Source: Pseudomonas reinekei (GTDB taxonomy: Bacteria; Pseudomonadota; Gammaproteobacteria; Pseudomonadales; Pseudomonadaceae). From it: a DNA stretch of 64,000 nucleotides. The position numbers and the translations under genes were made by a program. The notes beneath the pieces were generated by a model, which worked only from the letters and a program-made list of their open reading frames with translations, was not told the DNA's origin and did no database searches. The DNA is taken from contig NZ_MSTQ01000004.1 in NCBI RefSeq assembly GCF_001945365.1, forward strand, positions 186,001 to 250,000, read 5' to 3'. Every line of letters begins with the position of its first letter. The first letter of the stretch is position 1. This document shows, piece by piece, positions 8,605 to 17,218 of this stretch.

Positions 8605-9060
8605 CTAACCAAACGTCACACCACGCGCCATGCCAGTGGCCGTGATTACCATCAGCAATAGCAACAACGCTTCAACATGACTGATGCGCGCAAACAATTT
8701 CGCCCGTCCCGCCTCGATAACCGCGCCACGCGCGAGCGCTATTCGCCACTTGATCAGCGTCACCATGGGCGCGACTTCCAGCAGCAGAATCAACACGAAT
8801 AACGTCATCTTCAGATGAAACAACGGCTGCTGCAGGTAATAGTCAGCGCCCTTTTCGTATCCGCCAAACGCCCGCATCCCACCGGTTACCAACAGAATGA
8901 CCGCTGAAATCCCCCAAATGTTATCCGCCATCAACACATTACGAACTTCACCCGCGCCAGCCGCTAAACGTCGAAAGTTCGTGCCACGAACCAAAACCGC
9001 CCAAAATCCCAGCACCACCGCCAAAAGATGTACGGCTGCAAGAAACCAGTGAATCAGCAT
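8605..9060 (-). CDS. DUF2214-family inner-membrane protein
   Basis: A 151-residue integral membrane protein with four hydrophobic helices, roughly residues 4-24, 48-62, 82-103 and 131-148. The pattern (HWFLAAVHLLAVVLGFWAVLVR, then ADNIWGISAVILLVTGGMRAF) is that of the DUF2214 family, whose function is unknown. The conserved His residues in helices 1 and 3 might bind a cofactor, but that is speculation. It is a single gene, with an upstream GAAAGGAG ribosome site. Confidence 0.8.
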   Translation of the reverse strand: MLIHWFLAAVHLLAVVLGFWAVLVRGTNFRRLAAGAGEVRNVLMADNIWGISAVILLVTGGMRAFGGYEKGADYYLQQPLFHLKMTLFVLILLLEVAPMVTLIKWRIALARGAVIEAGRAKLFARISHVEALLLLLMVITATGMARGVTFG

Positions 9061-9159
9061 CGGGAAACTCCTTTCAGGACGCGTTGAATCAACCTGTCAG
9101 TAGTAGCCCATCAATCAATGGATTGCACCGGCGCGAAAACGAACGTCACCGCCAGACGC

Positions 9160-9190
9160 AAAAAAGCCCAGCGCAATGGCTGGGCTTTGA
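9160..9190. terminator. Terminator next to the 64-residue protein gene
   Basis: The stem AAAGCCCAGC/GCTGGGCTTT has a 6-nt loop and ends in an A-run on the plus strand, which reads as a T-run on the minus strand. It abuts the stop of the gene at 9191-9385. Confidence 0.75.
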
Positions 9191-9385
9191 TTACTGTCTG
9201 TTTTCCATCATCTTGTCGGCGAGGGCCTTTGCCCTTTCGATCAACAGATTCTGCCTGTCTTCGTGAGTCACCCCACCGACAACAGGTGCCGTCAGATTGC
9301 TTTCGGCAATCAACGCTGCGCAAAAATATTGATCCCAGACAGCCTTGTTCTCGGATGACTGCTGAATCATTTGATCGGAGGTCAT
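9191..9385 (-). CDS. Small protein of unknown function (64 residues)
   Basis: A 64-residue soluble, mostly helical, acidic protein that I do not assign to a family. The start ATG at 9385 has AGAGGAG 8 nt upstream, and the gene ends directly at a strong terminator, so I regard it as a real gene. The C-terminal half (EDRQNLLIERAKALADKMM) looks like one amphipathic helix. It has no signal peptide, no membrane segment and no neighbour that suggests a role. Confidence 0.65.
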   Translation of the reverse strand: MTSDQMIQQSSENKAVWDQYFCAALIAESNLTAPVVGGVTHEDRQNLLIERAKALADKMMENRQ

Positions 9386-9764
9386 TTGCGACTCCTCTGG
9401 ATCAGATCACACATGAATCACTGCGCTACAGGATCCATCTCAGAAGTACATGAGAGGCGATCCAAGGGGACGCTTCGACGACAGTCAATTGGAGCAGAAG
9501 GCAAACAAACAAGTAAGCCGCAGAGAACCGCATCATCGCCCGCCTCCCCATTTGTCCCTCTCCTGCCTTATGACCCAGTCAAACGCTTGGTCGCCTGTTC
9601 TGGTTGGATGCTGTTCGATGCCCACAGTTCAATGCCGGGTAGAAATGAGTTTCATTTTGGTGGCAGGTTAGCTTGAAGTTGTTGCCTGGAAGTCACTTCA
9701 GCGCTGGGAATCAAAGACACTGCCGATACTTCGATTGATCGCCGAATAAATCGCAGGCAACAAA
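9386..9764. other. Intergenic stretch without a supported gene
   Basis: About 380 bp between the 64-residue protein gene and the tRNA-Val terminator. The plus-strand frames here (for example 9371-9676) lack ribosome sites and have Ser/Arg-rich products without family features. I see no clear RNA gene or repeat. Confidence 0.5.
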
Positions 9765-9792
9765 AAATGGCCCACCTTTCGGTGAGCCATTT
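9765..9792 (-). terminator. Terminator of tRNA-Val(GAC)
   Basis: The hairpin AAATGGCcCACC/GGTGaGCCATTT has a TTTC loop and reads into a T-run on the minus strand, 28 nt past the tRNA. Confidence 0.8.
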
Positions 9793-9820
9793 CAGACCGC
9801 CCAGCAGAGCGGATTTTGTT

Positions 9821-9897
9821 TGGTAGGCGCGATTGGACTCGAACCAACGACCCCCACCATGTCAAGGTGGTGCTCTAACCAACTGAGCTACGTGCCT
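9821..9897 (-). tRNA. tRNA-Val(GAC)
   Basis: A 77-nt cloverleaf with encoded CCA. The anticodon stem CCACC/GGTGG encloses TTGACAT, giving anticodon GAC. The acceptor stem AGGCACG/CGCGCCT has one A-C mismatch at the fifth pair. It is a single-gene unit with its own promoter and terminator. Confidence 0.95.
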
Positions 9898-9910
9898 GCT
9901 GTGAGGCGGC

Positions 9911-9938
9911 ATTCTACGGAATTCCGGAGGGGTGTCAA
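9911..9938 (-). promoter_or_regulatory. Promoter of tRNA-Val(GAC)
   Basis: On the minus strand TTGACA (9933-9938), a 16-nt spacer and TAGAAT (9911-9916) are followed by a GC-rich discriminator, a stable-RNA style promoter. Confidence 0.75.
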
Positions 9939-10033
9939 CACCTTTTTTCGCGCTAACCCTATGAATATGCAAAATATTTAATTTCGCTACGACAAAGAAG
10001 ATTTTCCGGTGGCTGGCGGTGGTTTTTTAACTC

Positions 10034-10049
10034 GGGTAGGATCGTTGCA
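10034..10049 (+). promoter_or_regulatory. Possible sigma-54 promoter of the puuB-like gene
   Basis: GGGTAGGATCGTTGCA has GG and GC separated by exactly 10 nt and a complete TTGCA half, but the -24 half is weak. It ends 31 nt before the gene at 10081. Confidence 0.4.
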
Positions 10050-10080
10050 CTCGTAAAATATATTAAACAGAGGCTACAGG

Positions 10081-11364
10081 ATGGCGAACACCCCCTACCC
10101 AGAGTCCTACTACGCCGCATCGGCCAATGCGGTACCGCCGCGCCCGGCGTTGGAGGATGACGTTGAGACTGATGTCTGCGTAATCGGCGCCGGTTATACC
10201 GGGCTGTCCTCTGCCCTGTTTTTGCTGGAGAACGGTTTCAAGGTCACGGTGCTGGAAGCCGCCAAGGTGGGTTTCGGCGCGTCCGGGCGCAACGGCGGCC
10301 AGATCGTTAACAGTTACAGCCGCGATATCGACGTGATCGAGCGCAGTGTCGGCCCCAGGCAGGCGCAGTTGCTCGGGCAGATGGCATTTGAGGGTGGGCG
10401 GATTATTCGTGAAAGGGTTGCCAAATATAATATCCAGTGCGATCTGAAGGACGGCGGTGTGTTCGCCGCCATCACCGCCAAGCAGATGGGCCATCTGGAG
10501 TCTCAAAAGCATCTGTGGGAACGTTTTGGTCACACACAGCTGGAATTGATGGATCAGCGACGCATTCGTGATGTGGTGGCCTGTGATCAGTATGTCGGTG
10601 GCATGCTCGACATGAGCGGCGGTCACATACACCCGCTGAACCTGGCGCTGGGTGAAGCAGCGGCTGTGGAGTTGCTGGGTGGCGTCATTTATGAGCAATC
10701 ACCGGCGGTACGCATTGAGCGTGGCGCGAATCCGGTGGTGCACACGCCACAGGGCAAGGTCCGGGCAAAATTCATCATCGTGGCGGGCAACGCGTATCTG
10801 GGTAATCTGGTGCCGGAGCTGGCAGCCAAGTCGATGCCTTGTGGCACACAGGTCATCACCACCGAGCCCTTGGGTGACGCGTTGGCGAAAAGCCTGTTGC
10901 CTCAGGACTACTGCGTCGAGGACTGCAACTATTTGCTCGACTACTACCGCCTGAGCGGCGACAAGCGCCTGATTTTCGGCGGTGGCGTGGTGTACGGCGC
11001 GCGCGATCCGGCGAACATCGAGGCGATTATCCGCCCGAAAATGCTCAAGGCTTTCCCGCAGCTCAAGGATGTGAAGATCGATTACGCCTGGACCGGAAAT
11101 TTCCTGCTGACCTTGTCGCGTCTGCCGCAAGTCGGGCGTCTGGGCGACAACATCTACTACTCCCAGGGCTGCAGCGGCCATGGCGTGACGTACACGCACC
11201 TGGCGGGCAAGGTCCTGGCCGAAGCGTTACGTGGCCAGGCGGAGCGATTCGACGCGTTTGCCGACCTGCCCCACTACCCGTTCCCGGGTGGGCAGTTGCT
11301 GCGCACGCCATTTGCGGCGTTGGGTGCGTGGTATTACGGGTTGCGGGACAAGTTCGGGTACTAA
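10081..11364 (+). CDS. puuB: PuuB-like FAD-dependent gamma-glutamylputrescine oxidase
   Basis: FAD-dependent amine oxidoreductase of the DAO family, 427 residues. The N-terminal dinucleotide fold VCVIGAGYTGLSSALFL (about 31-47) is followed by the FAD-contacting VGFGASGRNGGQI. The C-terminal block WTGNFLLTLSRLPQVGRL and GCSGHGVTYTHLAGKVLAE closes the flavin site. Overall it matches the PuuB/PauB group, which oxidises gamma-glutamylputrescine during polyamine catabolism; Pseudomonas has several paralogues, so the exact amine substrate is open. No other polyamine gene is adjacent. A possible sigma-54 promoter lies upstream. Confidence 0.75.
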   Translation: MANTPYPESYYAASANAVPPRPALEDDVETDVCVIGAGYTGLSSALFLLENGFKVTVLEAAKVGFGASGRNGGQIVNSYSRDIDVIERSVGPRQAQLLGQMAFEGGRIIRERVAKYNIQCDLKDGGVFAAITAKQMGHLESQKHLWERFGHTQLELMDQRRIRDVVACDQYVGGMLDMSGGHIHPLNLALGEAAAVELLGGVIYEQSPAVRIERGANPVVHTPQGKVRAKFIIVAGNAYLGNLVPELAAKSMPCGTQVITTEPLGDALAKSLLPQDYCVEDCNYLLDYYRLSGDKRLIFGGGVVYGARDPANIEAIIRPKMLKAFPQLKDVKIDYAWTGNFLLTLSRLPQVGRLGDNIYYSQGCSGHGVTYTHLAGKVLAEALRGQAERFDAFADLPHYPFPGGQLLRTPFAALGAWYYGLRDKFGY

Positions 11365-11380
11365 GCCGCACGCAATACAT

Positions 11381-11466
11381 TGCAGGAGCGAGCCTGCTCG
11401 CGATATCGGCCTAGCAGCCAACGACTATGTTGGATGTTCCGGCCTCATCGCGAGCAGGGTTTGCAG
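11381..11466. repeat. REP pair (inverted)
   Basis: Two REP units face each other: CAGGAGCGAGCCTGCTCGCG on the left and CGCGAGCAGG on the right, with GGCC inner ends. They lie between the convergent puuB-like and xdhC-like genes. Confidence 0.75.
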
Positions 11467-12438
11467 CTAAAGACGATCCCGCGCGATACCGCTTCGAATG
11501 CGCAAGATGTCAGCCAGTACCGCAAGCGCAATCTCCGGCGGCGTCCTGCTGCCCAGGTTCAAGCCGATCGGCGCATGAATCCGCGCCAGTTCGGCATCGC
11601 CCAAGCCACCAATGCGTCGCAACCGCTCGAAGCGTTTTTGCGAAGTCTGCAGCGAGCCCATCACACCGATGTAGAACGCCTCGGTGCGTACCGCTTCCAT
11701 CATTGCCAAATCGTCGATGCGCGGATCGTGGGTCAGCGCCACCACTGCGGTGTCGCTGTGGCAACCACCCTCTGCGATGAACACTGAGGGCAACTGACGA
11801 CGAATCTCTACGTTTTCCAACTGGACGCCTTCCAGCACCTCGTCACGCGGATCGCAGAGAATCACTTCGAACCCCAGGCCCACGGCAAACTCCGCACAGG
11901 CCTGCGCCACGCTGGAATATCCGGCCAGCAACAAACGCTGGGCCGCACCGATGCGCAGTCGGACCCGGTCAATCTCTCGCTCAACCCGCACACCCTGCTC
12001 GCGATCATCGACCAGACTGCGCGCACCGCTGGACAGGTCCACTTCACGGATCAACCGACGTCGGCCCAACAGCGCCGACTCCAGCTCCCGCAAGTGCGCC
12101 TGGACGTCGTAATCAGACTCCAGCTTTTCCACCAGCACGTCGAGTACGCCGCCACAGGGCAGGCTCACCCGCGAGCGCGGATCGTCGCCTTCGCCGTAGC
12201 GCACAACGTTGACGGATTCCTCAAACGCGCCTTCGGCGACGCGCTCTAGAAAATCTTCTTCGACGCAGCCGCCGGACAGCGACCCGATCCACTGGCCATC
12301 AGCGTTCACCGCCAACAGGGAGCCCGGCGCACGAGGCGCCGAGCCGTAGGTGGCGAGCACCGTGCACAGCCAGACGCGCTGCCCGGCCGTAGACCACTCC
12401 AGCGCCCGCCGCACCACTTGCAGATCGAGATGCTGCAT
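11467..12438 (-). CDS. XdhC/CoxI-family molybdoenzyme maturation factor
   Basis: Maturation chaperone of the XdhC/CoxI family, 323 residues from the ATG at 12438; these proteins carry and sulphurate the molybdenum cofactor for xanthine-dehydrogenase-type enzymes. The N-terminal XdhC domain is seen in CTVLATYGSAPRAPGSLLAV and GSLSGGCVEEDFLE (about 28-70). A C-terminal Rossmann domain follows (RLLLAGYSSVAQACAEFAV, then VVALTHDPRIDDLAM and YIGVMGSLQTSQKRFERLR). It starts 1 nt after the cytochrome stop, so it is the last gene of the molybdenum hydroxylase operon. Confidence 0.85.
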   Translation of the reverse strand: MQHLDLQVVRRALEWSTAGQRVWLCTVLATYGSAPRAPGSLLAVNADGQWIGSLSGGCVEEDFLERVAEGAFEESVNVVRYGEGDDPRSRVSLPCGGVLDVLVEKLESDYDVQAHLRELESALLGRRRLIREVDLSSGARSLVDDREQGVRVEREIDRVRLRIGAAQRLLLAGYSSVAQACAEFAVGLGFEVILCDPRDEVLEGVQLENVEIRRQLPSVFIAEGGCHSDTAVVALTHDPRIDDLAMMEAVRTEAFYIGVMGSLQTSQKRFERLRRIGGLGDAELARIHAPIGLNLGSRTPPEIALAVLADILRIRSGIARDRL

Positions 12439-12439
12439 G

Positions 12440-13678
12440 TCAGTGGGCCTTGTGCTCGAGCGGCGGCGCATCGGCCCGCAGCTTCTGCACGTCGCTCACG
12501 GCCAGATCCGTCGGCTGACCACCCCAACCCTGACGCAGGTAGTTCAGCAGATCCGTGAGTTGCGCATCACTGAGTTTCTCGACGAACCCCGGCATCGGTT
12601 GCATGTGCTCGAACCCGGAAAACTTCTGCTCGCCGATACCGTCGTCAATCACCCGCACCAGGTTGCGCGGGTCTTCCAGACGCAGCGTCGTGTTGCCACG
12701 CATGGCCACGGCGATGTGCGGTTTGCCTTCGCCATCGACCGCGTGGCAACCGGCGCAGACGTTCAGATAACCCTGACGACCGCGCTGGGCGCTGGCGCTG
12801 AGTTTTTCCAGCGGCACGTCGGTCAGCACTTTCGCCGCTGGCGGTTGATCGCCGAGCAGGAAGGTGGCCATGGCGGCCAGATCCGGATCGGTGAGTCCCT
12901 GAGTGCTGTTGTGGAACACCGGGAACATCTCGTTGAACATCGTGCCCTGGGCGCTCATGCCGTGCTTGAGGAACGAGCTCAGGTCCTGATGATTCCAGCC
13001 ACGGGCTGCCAGGTCAGTGGCCAGCAGGCTTGGCGCCAGATAGCCGTTGAGGATGCCACCGGTCATGCGCTTGTCCATCTGCATCGCACCGGGCAAGCCG
13101 CGTGGCGTGTGGCACTCGCCGCAGTGGCCGAGCACGTCGACCATGTATTGGCCGCGCTTCCAGGCTTCGCTTTTGCCTTCGGCGGATTCCAGCTTCACGT
13201 CCTTGCCGTACATCATGTTCCAGCCGATCAGGCCCGGACGCACGTTGAACGGAAAAGTCAGGCTGGTGACCGGTGCGGCGCGCTCGATCGGCGCGACAGT
13301 TTTCAGGTAGGCATGAATCGCATCGGAGTCCGCACGCGGAATCAGGTGATACGAGGTGTAGGGCATCGCCGGATACAGGTTCGCGCCATCACGACGTTTG
13401 CCTTCAGTTAACGCGACGAAGAACTCGTCATCGTTATACAAACCGATGCCGTGTTCTTTGCTCGGGGTGATGTTGGTGCCATAGATCGTGCCGAACGGCG
13501 AGACGATCGGCAGGCCGCCCGCATACGGCGCGCCACCCGGTGCGGTGTGGCACGCCATGCAGTCGGCGGCGCGGGCGAGGTATTCGCCTTGCCTGACCAG
13601 CGCCTCGTCAGCGTGGGCCAGCAACACAGGCGCAGCCAGACCGACCGCCAGAGTCAGGCGGGAAAGTAGATGCTTCAT
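12440..13678 (-). CDS. Triheme cytochrome c, electron acceptor subunit of the molybdenum hydroxylase
   Basis: Periplasmic c-type cytochrome, 412 residues from the ATG at 13678, with a signal peptide ending near AHA (residue 23). It has three CXXCH haem sites: CMACH (40-44), CGECH (186-190) and CAGCH (308-312). The architecture is that of the cytochrome subunit of acetic-acid-bacterial alcohol dehydrogenases and of the IorAB-type aldehyde oxidases, which pass electrons to the respiratory quinone or oxidase. It lies between the 2Fe-2S subunit (2 nt gap) and xdhC (1 nt gap). Confidence 0.88.
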   Translation of the reverse strand: MKHLLSRLTLAVGLAAPVLLAHADEALVRQGEYLARAADCMACHTAPGGAPYAGGLPIVSPFGTIYGTNITPSKEHGIGLYNDDEFFVALTEGKRRDGANLYPAMPYTSYHLIPRADSDAIHAYLKTVAPIERAAPVTSLTFPFNVRPGLIGWNMMYGKDVKLESAEGKSEAWKRGQYMVDVLGHCGECHTPRGLPGAMQMDKRMTGGILNGYLAPSLLATDLAARGWNHQDLSSFLKHGMSAQGTMFNEMFPVFHNSTQGLTDPDLAAMATFLLGDQPPAAKVLTDVPLEKLSASAQRGRQGYLNVCAGCHAVDGEGKPHIAVAMRGNTTLRLEDPRNLVRVIDDGIGEQKFSGFEHMQPMPGFVEKLSDAQLTDLLNYLRQGWGGQPTDLAVSDVQKLRADAPPLEHKAH

Positions 13679-13680
13679 GC

Positions 13681-14220
13681 TTAACCCTCCTTGACCAGGC
13701 CGAGATCGGTCAGCACGTTGCGCGTGGCGCTGTAATAGCGCACGTAGCCGGTGCAGCGGCAGATGTGATGGCCGAGGCTGTCCTCGATGACTTTTTCCAG
13801 TTGGCTTTTGACGATGGGCTGACGCTGCAGCTTCTCCACCAGCACTGTCGCGGCATTGACGAAACCGGGTGCGCAGTAGCTGCACTGGAACGCGAACTCG
13901 TCGACGAAGCGCTGCTGGATCGGGTTCAGTTCGGTGACCTTGCCCTGCTCATCGCGGGTCGCGTGGCCTTCGATGGTCCGCACCTTTTTGCCTTCGAAAT
14001 AGTGCGCGCCGGTGATGCAGGTGCGCACTTCTTCGCTGGTGCCGTCCGGGTTGTCGACGATCACCACGCAGGCGTGGCAGATGCCCTGGCCGCAGCCCAG
14101 GCGCGAACCGGTGAGGTTCTTGTATTCGTGCAGGTAGTCGATCATCGGCAGGTCATCAGGGATGTCCACCGGGCCGACGGATTGACCGTTGAGGGTCAGT
14201 TGAAGCGGACGGTTAGCCAT
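13681..14220 (-). CDS. IorA-like 2Fe-2S subunit of a molybdenum hydroxylase
   Basis: Small iron-sulphur subunit, 179 residues from the ATG at 14220. The N-terminal plant-type ferredoxin cluster is formed by CGQGICHAC and a later Cys in RTCITG. The C-terminal helical 2Fe-2S domain has QCSYCAPGF and HHICRCTGYVRY. It is slightly longer than the usual 150-160 residues, with a loop around EVRTCITGAHYFEGKK. It has no export signal of its own and is expected to travel with the Tat-exported large subunit. Its start overlaps the large-subunit stop by 8 nt. The substrate of the complex is unknown; isoquinoline- or aldehyde-type oxidation is the family precedent. Confidence 0.85.
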   Translation of the reverse strand: MANRPLQLTLNGQSVGPVDIPDDLPMIDYLHEYKNLTGSRLGCGQGICHACVVIVDNPDGTSEEVRTCITGAHYFEGKKVRTIEGHATRDEQGKVTELNPIQQRFVDEFAFQCSYCAPGFVNAATVLVEKLQRQPIVKSQLEKVIEDSLGHHICRCTGYVRYYSATRNVLTDLGLVKEG

Positions 14221-17044
14221 TGAGGGCCTCCTTGATGCGTGCAGAAGTGATAGGCAGGTCGCGGACACGTTTGCCGATGGCATGGGCCACGGCGTTACCG
14301 ATGGCACCGACCACCGGGATCATCACCACTTCGGCGATGCCTTTGGACGGATCGCTTGGCGACAGTGGCGGCAAGATCTCCGCAGTCTGTTTCCATACCG
14401 CAACGTGGCGCGCCATCGGCAAGCGGTAACGGTTGAAGTTCCAGTCACCCTCCCCCGGCCCGCCTTCGTACAGCGGCATTTCTTCCATCAACGCGTGGCC
14501 GATGCCCATGGCGATACCGCCTTCGAGTTGCCCCTTGACCAGTTCCGGCACCAGCACCCGACCGCACTCGACCCACGAGTGATGGTTGAGTACCGACACT
14601 TCGTTCGAACCCTTGTTGACCTTCACTTCCACCAGCGTCGCCACCGGGCTGTAGTAAGTCACCGCCGCGTTATTCAACTGGGTCGCCGGGTAGGCGATGT
14701 TCTGTCGATCGAGCAGGTGGAAACCGGCGCTGTTCATCTGCGCCTTCTTCGCCTTCGGTGCACCGTCGCCGTACTTCACTGCCAGGCCATCGAGCGGCAG
14801 ACGCTCACGCACGCCATCGATGCTGTACTCGGCCTCGGCCCAGCTCCAGCGGTTGAAGCCGTGAACCGTGGCGCCCGTCACCAGACCGCGCTCGTGGGCT
14901 CGCTTGGCCAGCACTGCAAATGGCAAAGGCTCCATGCCGTTGGCGGTGAGCTTGCCGTCCACCCAATGGGCGTCTTCGCGGCGCACCACGTAAGGGTTGG
15001 CCTGGCCGCCAAAAGGGCCTTGTCGCCAGATCTCCAGCGCCGCCGGCCACAAGCCGTGGTTGAACAGCACGCGTGCCGCTTCGCGGGTGGCGTGGCTGAA
15101 GTAATACGCCGAGTTGGTCGCGGACGAGGCCGAAGCAACCTTGCCGACCCAACGCGGGTTACGCAGGAAGTTGTCCTGCTCGGCCTGGCTCATGATGTAC
15201 GGGTTGCCGCCGCTGATCAGCTGCAACTCTTGCCATTCGGTCTCGCCGGTTTTCACTTCGTGCGCCGGGTTGCCGAGGAAGTCGGCCACCACCATCGCCT
15301 GGGAAGTGGACATGCCGGTGCCAATTTCGATGCCGATGTGGCGCAGGGTGATGCGCCCGTCAACGGTGTATTCGATGCTAGCCATTGGCGCTTCGGAGCC
15401 GGTGCCGAAATCTTTCTGACAGATGGCGAAACCGACGCCGTACCAGTTATCCGGGTCGGCGGCTTCGCGTTGTTGCTTGATCGCGGCGCGGTTTTTCCAG
15501 ACTTCGTGGACGGCGGCTTTGTCGAGAATTTCGTGCAGGCGCAAGGCACCGGCAGGCACCGCACCCTGGGTATTTTTCATGCCCGAGCGCAGGGCATTTT
15601 TGCGGCGCAGTTCGATGGCATCGACACCGAGGCGATCGGCGATTTCGTCGACCATCATTTCGGTGGACGCCATGCTCTGCAGGGTGCCGTAGCCACGCAT
15701 CGACCCGGCTTCCACCGCACGCGAGTGATAGGCCGTGACCTGCAAATCGTTCTGCGGCATGTAGTAGATCGACTGCGCCGCCGTGGCGCCAACCGCTGCC
15801 ACGGACGGGCTGTAGTTGACCCGTCCACCGCCGTCGACGCTCATTTCGGCGCGGAAAATCTTGAAACTGTGATCGGTCTTGTCCACGGCCAGTTGGTAGC
15901 GGATATCGAACGGGTGACGCTTGATGCCGCTCTGGAATTGTTCGTAGCGGTCGTTGGCCAGACGCACGGGCACACCGGCGCCATACAACGCCGCGAGGGC
16001 GGCGTAGTAGACGAAAATGTTGTGGTCCTTTGAGCCGTAGCCGACGGTGTAGCCCGGGTGCATGTTCAGGTTGGCCAGGCCGAAACGCGACGGCGCGATC
16101 ATCTTCGCGGTCTCGGTTGCGGTTTCCAGCGGGCACTGTGTCGCAACGACAAAATGCAGGGTCTTGGTGGCCGGGTCGTACCAGCCGTTGCCGTTGTCCG
16201 GTTCCATCGCGGCCGGTTCGATCGACGGTGTCTTGTAGCGCTCGTCAAATACCAGCCAGTTGTCCGGCGGCGTGTCGATTTGCTGCTTCATGCGCTCGGC
16301 GTAGAACAGCCCACGCTCGGTCAGGTTGCCGTGCAGGTTCGGCTGGGAATTCCACACCGGGCGACGGTTTTTCAGCATCGGGAACAGGATCGAATCCTTG
16401 AGGCTGGCGAATTCATCCTCGTCAGCCGAGGTCGCGCCGCCGACGCGTACATAGCGGAAGCTGCCGTACGGCTCGCCTTCGTAGAACGGCGCTTTCTCGC
16501 CGTAGCGGATTGCTTTGTCATTGAACTTGAGTTTGGCCTTGGCCTGGCGGAAACGCTCGAAGTCGTTCCAGATCAGGATCGCCACCGGGTGGCCGATGAA
16601 CATCGGCACCTTGCCGGCCGGCAGCAGCGGATCAGGCGCGTGCTCTTCAGGGAAGACGATACCGTCCTTGACCAAATCTTCGGCGGTGACGATGCGGTCC
16701 GGTTGCAGTTCGGCACCGAGCCACGACAGGTCGTAGCCGTCATAAATGCGGTCGGCCTTGATGGTTTTCAGCAGCATGGCGTGGCCTTGCTGCTGCGGCC
16801 AGCCCGGCATGTCCTTGGCGCGGATGTCGCGGGCAAACACCTTGCTGCCGCAGACCTTGGACAAGGCATCGTTACGGGCGCGGGCCTTGCCGTTGTTGCC
16901 GAGCCATTGCTCGGACGGCACGGTCACGCTGTTTTCCATCAAGGCTGCCAGCGCCTGGCTGCTCAAGGGTGTGAGCGTCACGCTCACACCCGCTACCAGC
17001 CCGCCCTGAAGGAACGAGCGCCGGGATATATCACGGTTGGACAT
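14213..17044 (-). CDS. IorB-like molybdopterin-binding subunit (Tat-exported)
   Basis: Large catalytic subunit of a xanthine-dehydrogenase-family hydroxylase, 943 residues. The N-terminus SRRSFLQGGLVAG is a twin-arginine signal, so the enzyme is exported folded with its cofactor. Landmarks include GYTVGYGSKDHN and VEAGSMRGYGTLQ (about 440-465), which line the molybdopterin site, and the late block VNHHSWVECGRVLVPELVKGQLEGGIAMGIGHAL with the catalytic glutamate region near the end (KGIAEVVMIPVVGAIGNAV). With the 2Fe-2S subunit and triheme cytochrome it would form a periplasmic dehydrogenase. It is the first gene of a four-gene operon. Confidence 0.87.
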   Translation of the reverse strand: MSNRDISRRSFLQGGLVAGVSVTLTPLSSQALAALMENSVTVPSEQWLGNNGKARARNDALSKVCGSKVFARDIRAKDMPGWPQQQGHAMLLKTIKADRIYDGYDLSWLGAELQPDRIVTAEDLVKDGIVFPEEHAPDPLLPAGKVPMFIGHPVAILIWNDFERFRQAKAKLKFNDKAIRYGEKAPFYEGEPYGSFRYVRVGGATSADEDEFASLKDSILFPMLKNRRPVWNSQPNLHGNLTERGLFYAERMKQQIDTPPDNWLVFDERYKTPSIEPAAMEPDNGNGWYDPATKTLHFVVATQCPLETATETAKMIAPSRFGLANLNMHPGYTVGYGSKDHNIFVYYAALAALYGAGVPVRLANDRYEQFQSGIKRHPFDIRYQLAVDKTDHSFKIFRAEMSVDGGGRVNYSPSVAAVGATAAQSIYYMPQNDLQVTAYHSRAVEAGSMRGYGTLQSMASTEMMVDEIADRLGVDAIELRRKNALRSGMKNTQGAVPAGALRLHEILDKAAVHEVWKNRAAIKQQREAADPDNWYGVGFAICQKDFGTGSEAPMASIEYTVDGRITLRHIGIEIGTGMSTSQAMVVADFLGNPAHEVKTGETEWQELQLISGGNPYIMSQAEQDNFLRNPRWVGKVASASSATNSAYYFSHATREAARVLFNHGLWPAALEIWRQGPFGGQANPYVVRREDAHWVDGKLTANGMEPLPFAVLAKRAHERGLVTGATVHGFNRWSWAEAEYSIDGVRERLPLDGLAVKYGDGAPKAKKAQMNSAGFHLLDRQNIAYPATQLNNAAVTYYSPVATLVEVKVNKGSNEVSVLNHHSWVECGRVLVPELVKGQLEGGIAMGIGHALMEEMPLYEGGPGEGDWNFNRYRLPMARHVAVWKQTAEILPPLSPSDPSKGIAEVVMIPVVGAIGNAVAHAIGKRVRDLPITSARIKEALNG

Positions 17045-17218
17045 GGATCATCCTCTGGGCGGTTATGGGTCCGCCCTTCTGGTTATGTACTGGGAATCTC
17101 GAGTCTTGCAGAAGCCCTTTTTGACGATGCAAAGGGCGGTGTTGACCGTGCAAAGCTGACCGAAAGGTTAACTTTAAAGGTTTATGCGCTCGCGGAAAAC
17201 AAAAAACTGACCAAGGAA

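Noticed and set aside
9371..9676. A 101-codon plus-strand frame in the gap before tRNA-Val
   Set aside because: It overlaps the start of the 64-residue protein gene on the other strand, lacks a ribosome site, and its product is Ser/Pro/Arg rich without features.
13679..13885. N-terminal extension of the triheme cytochrome to 13885
   Set aside because: It would overlap the 2Fe-2S subunit gene by about 200 bp and bury the signal peptide; the ATG at 13678 directly starts a secretion signal.
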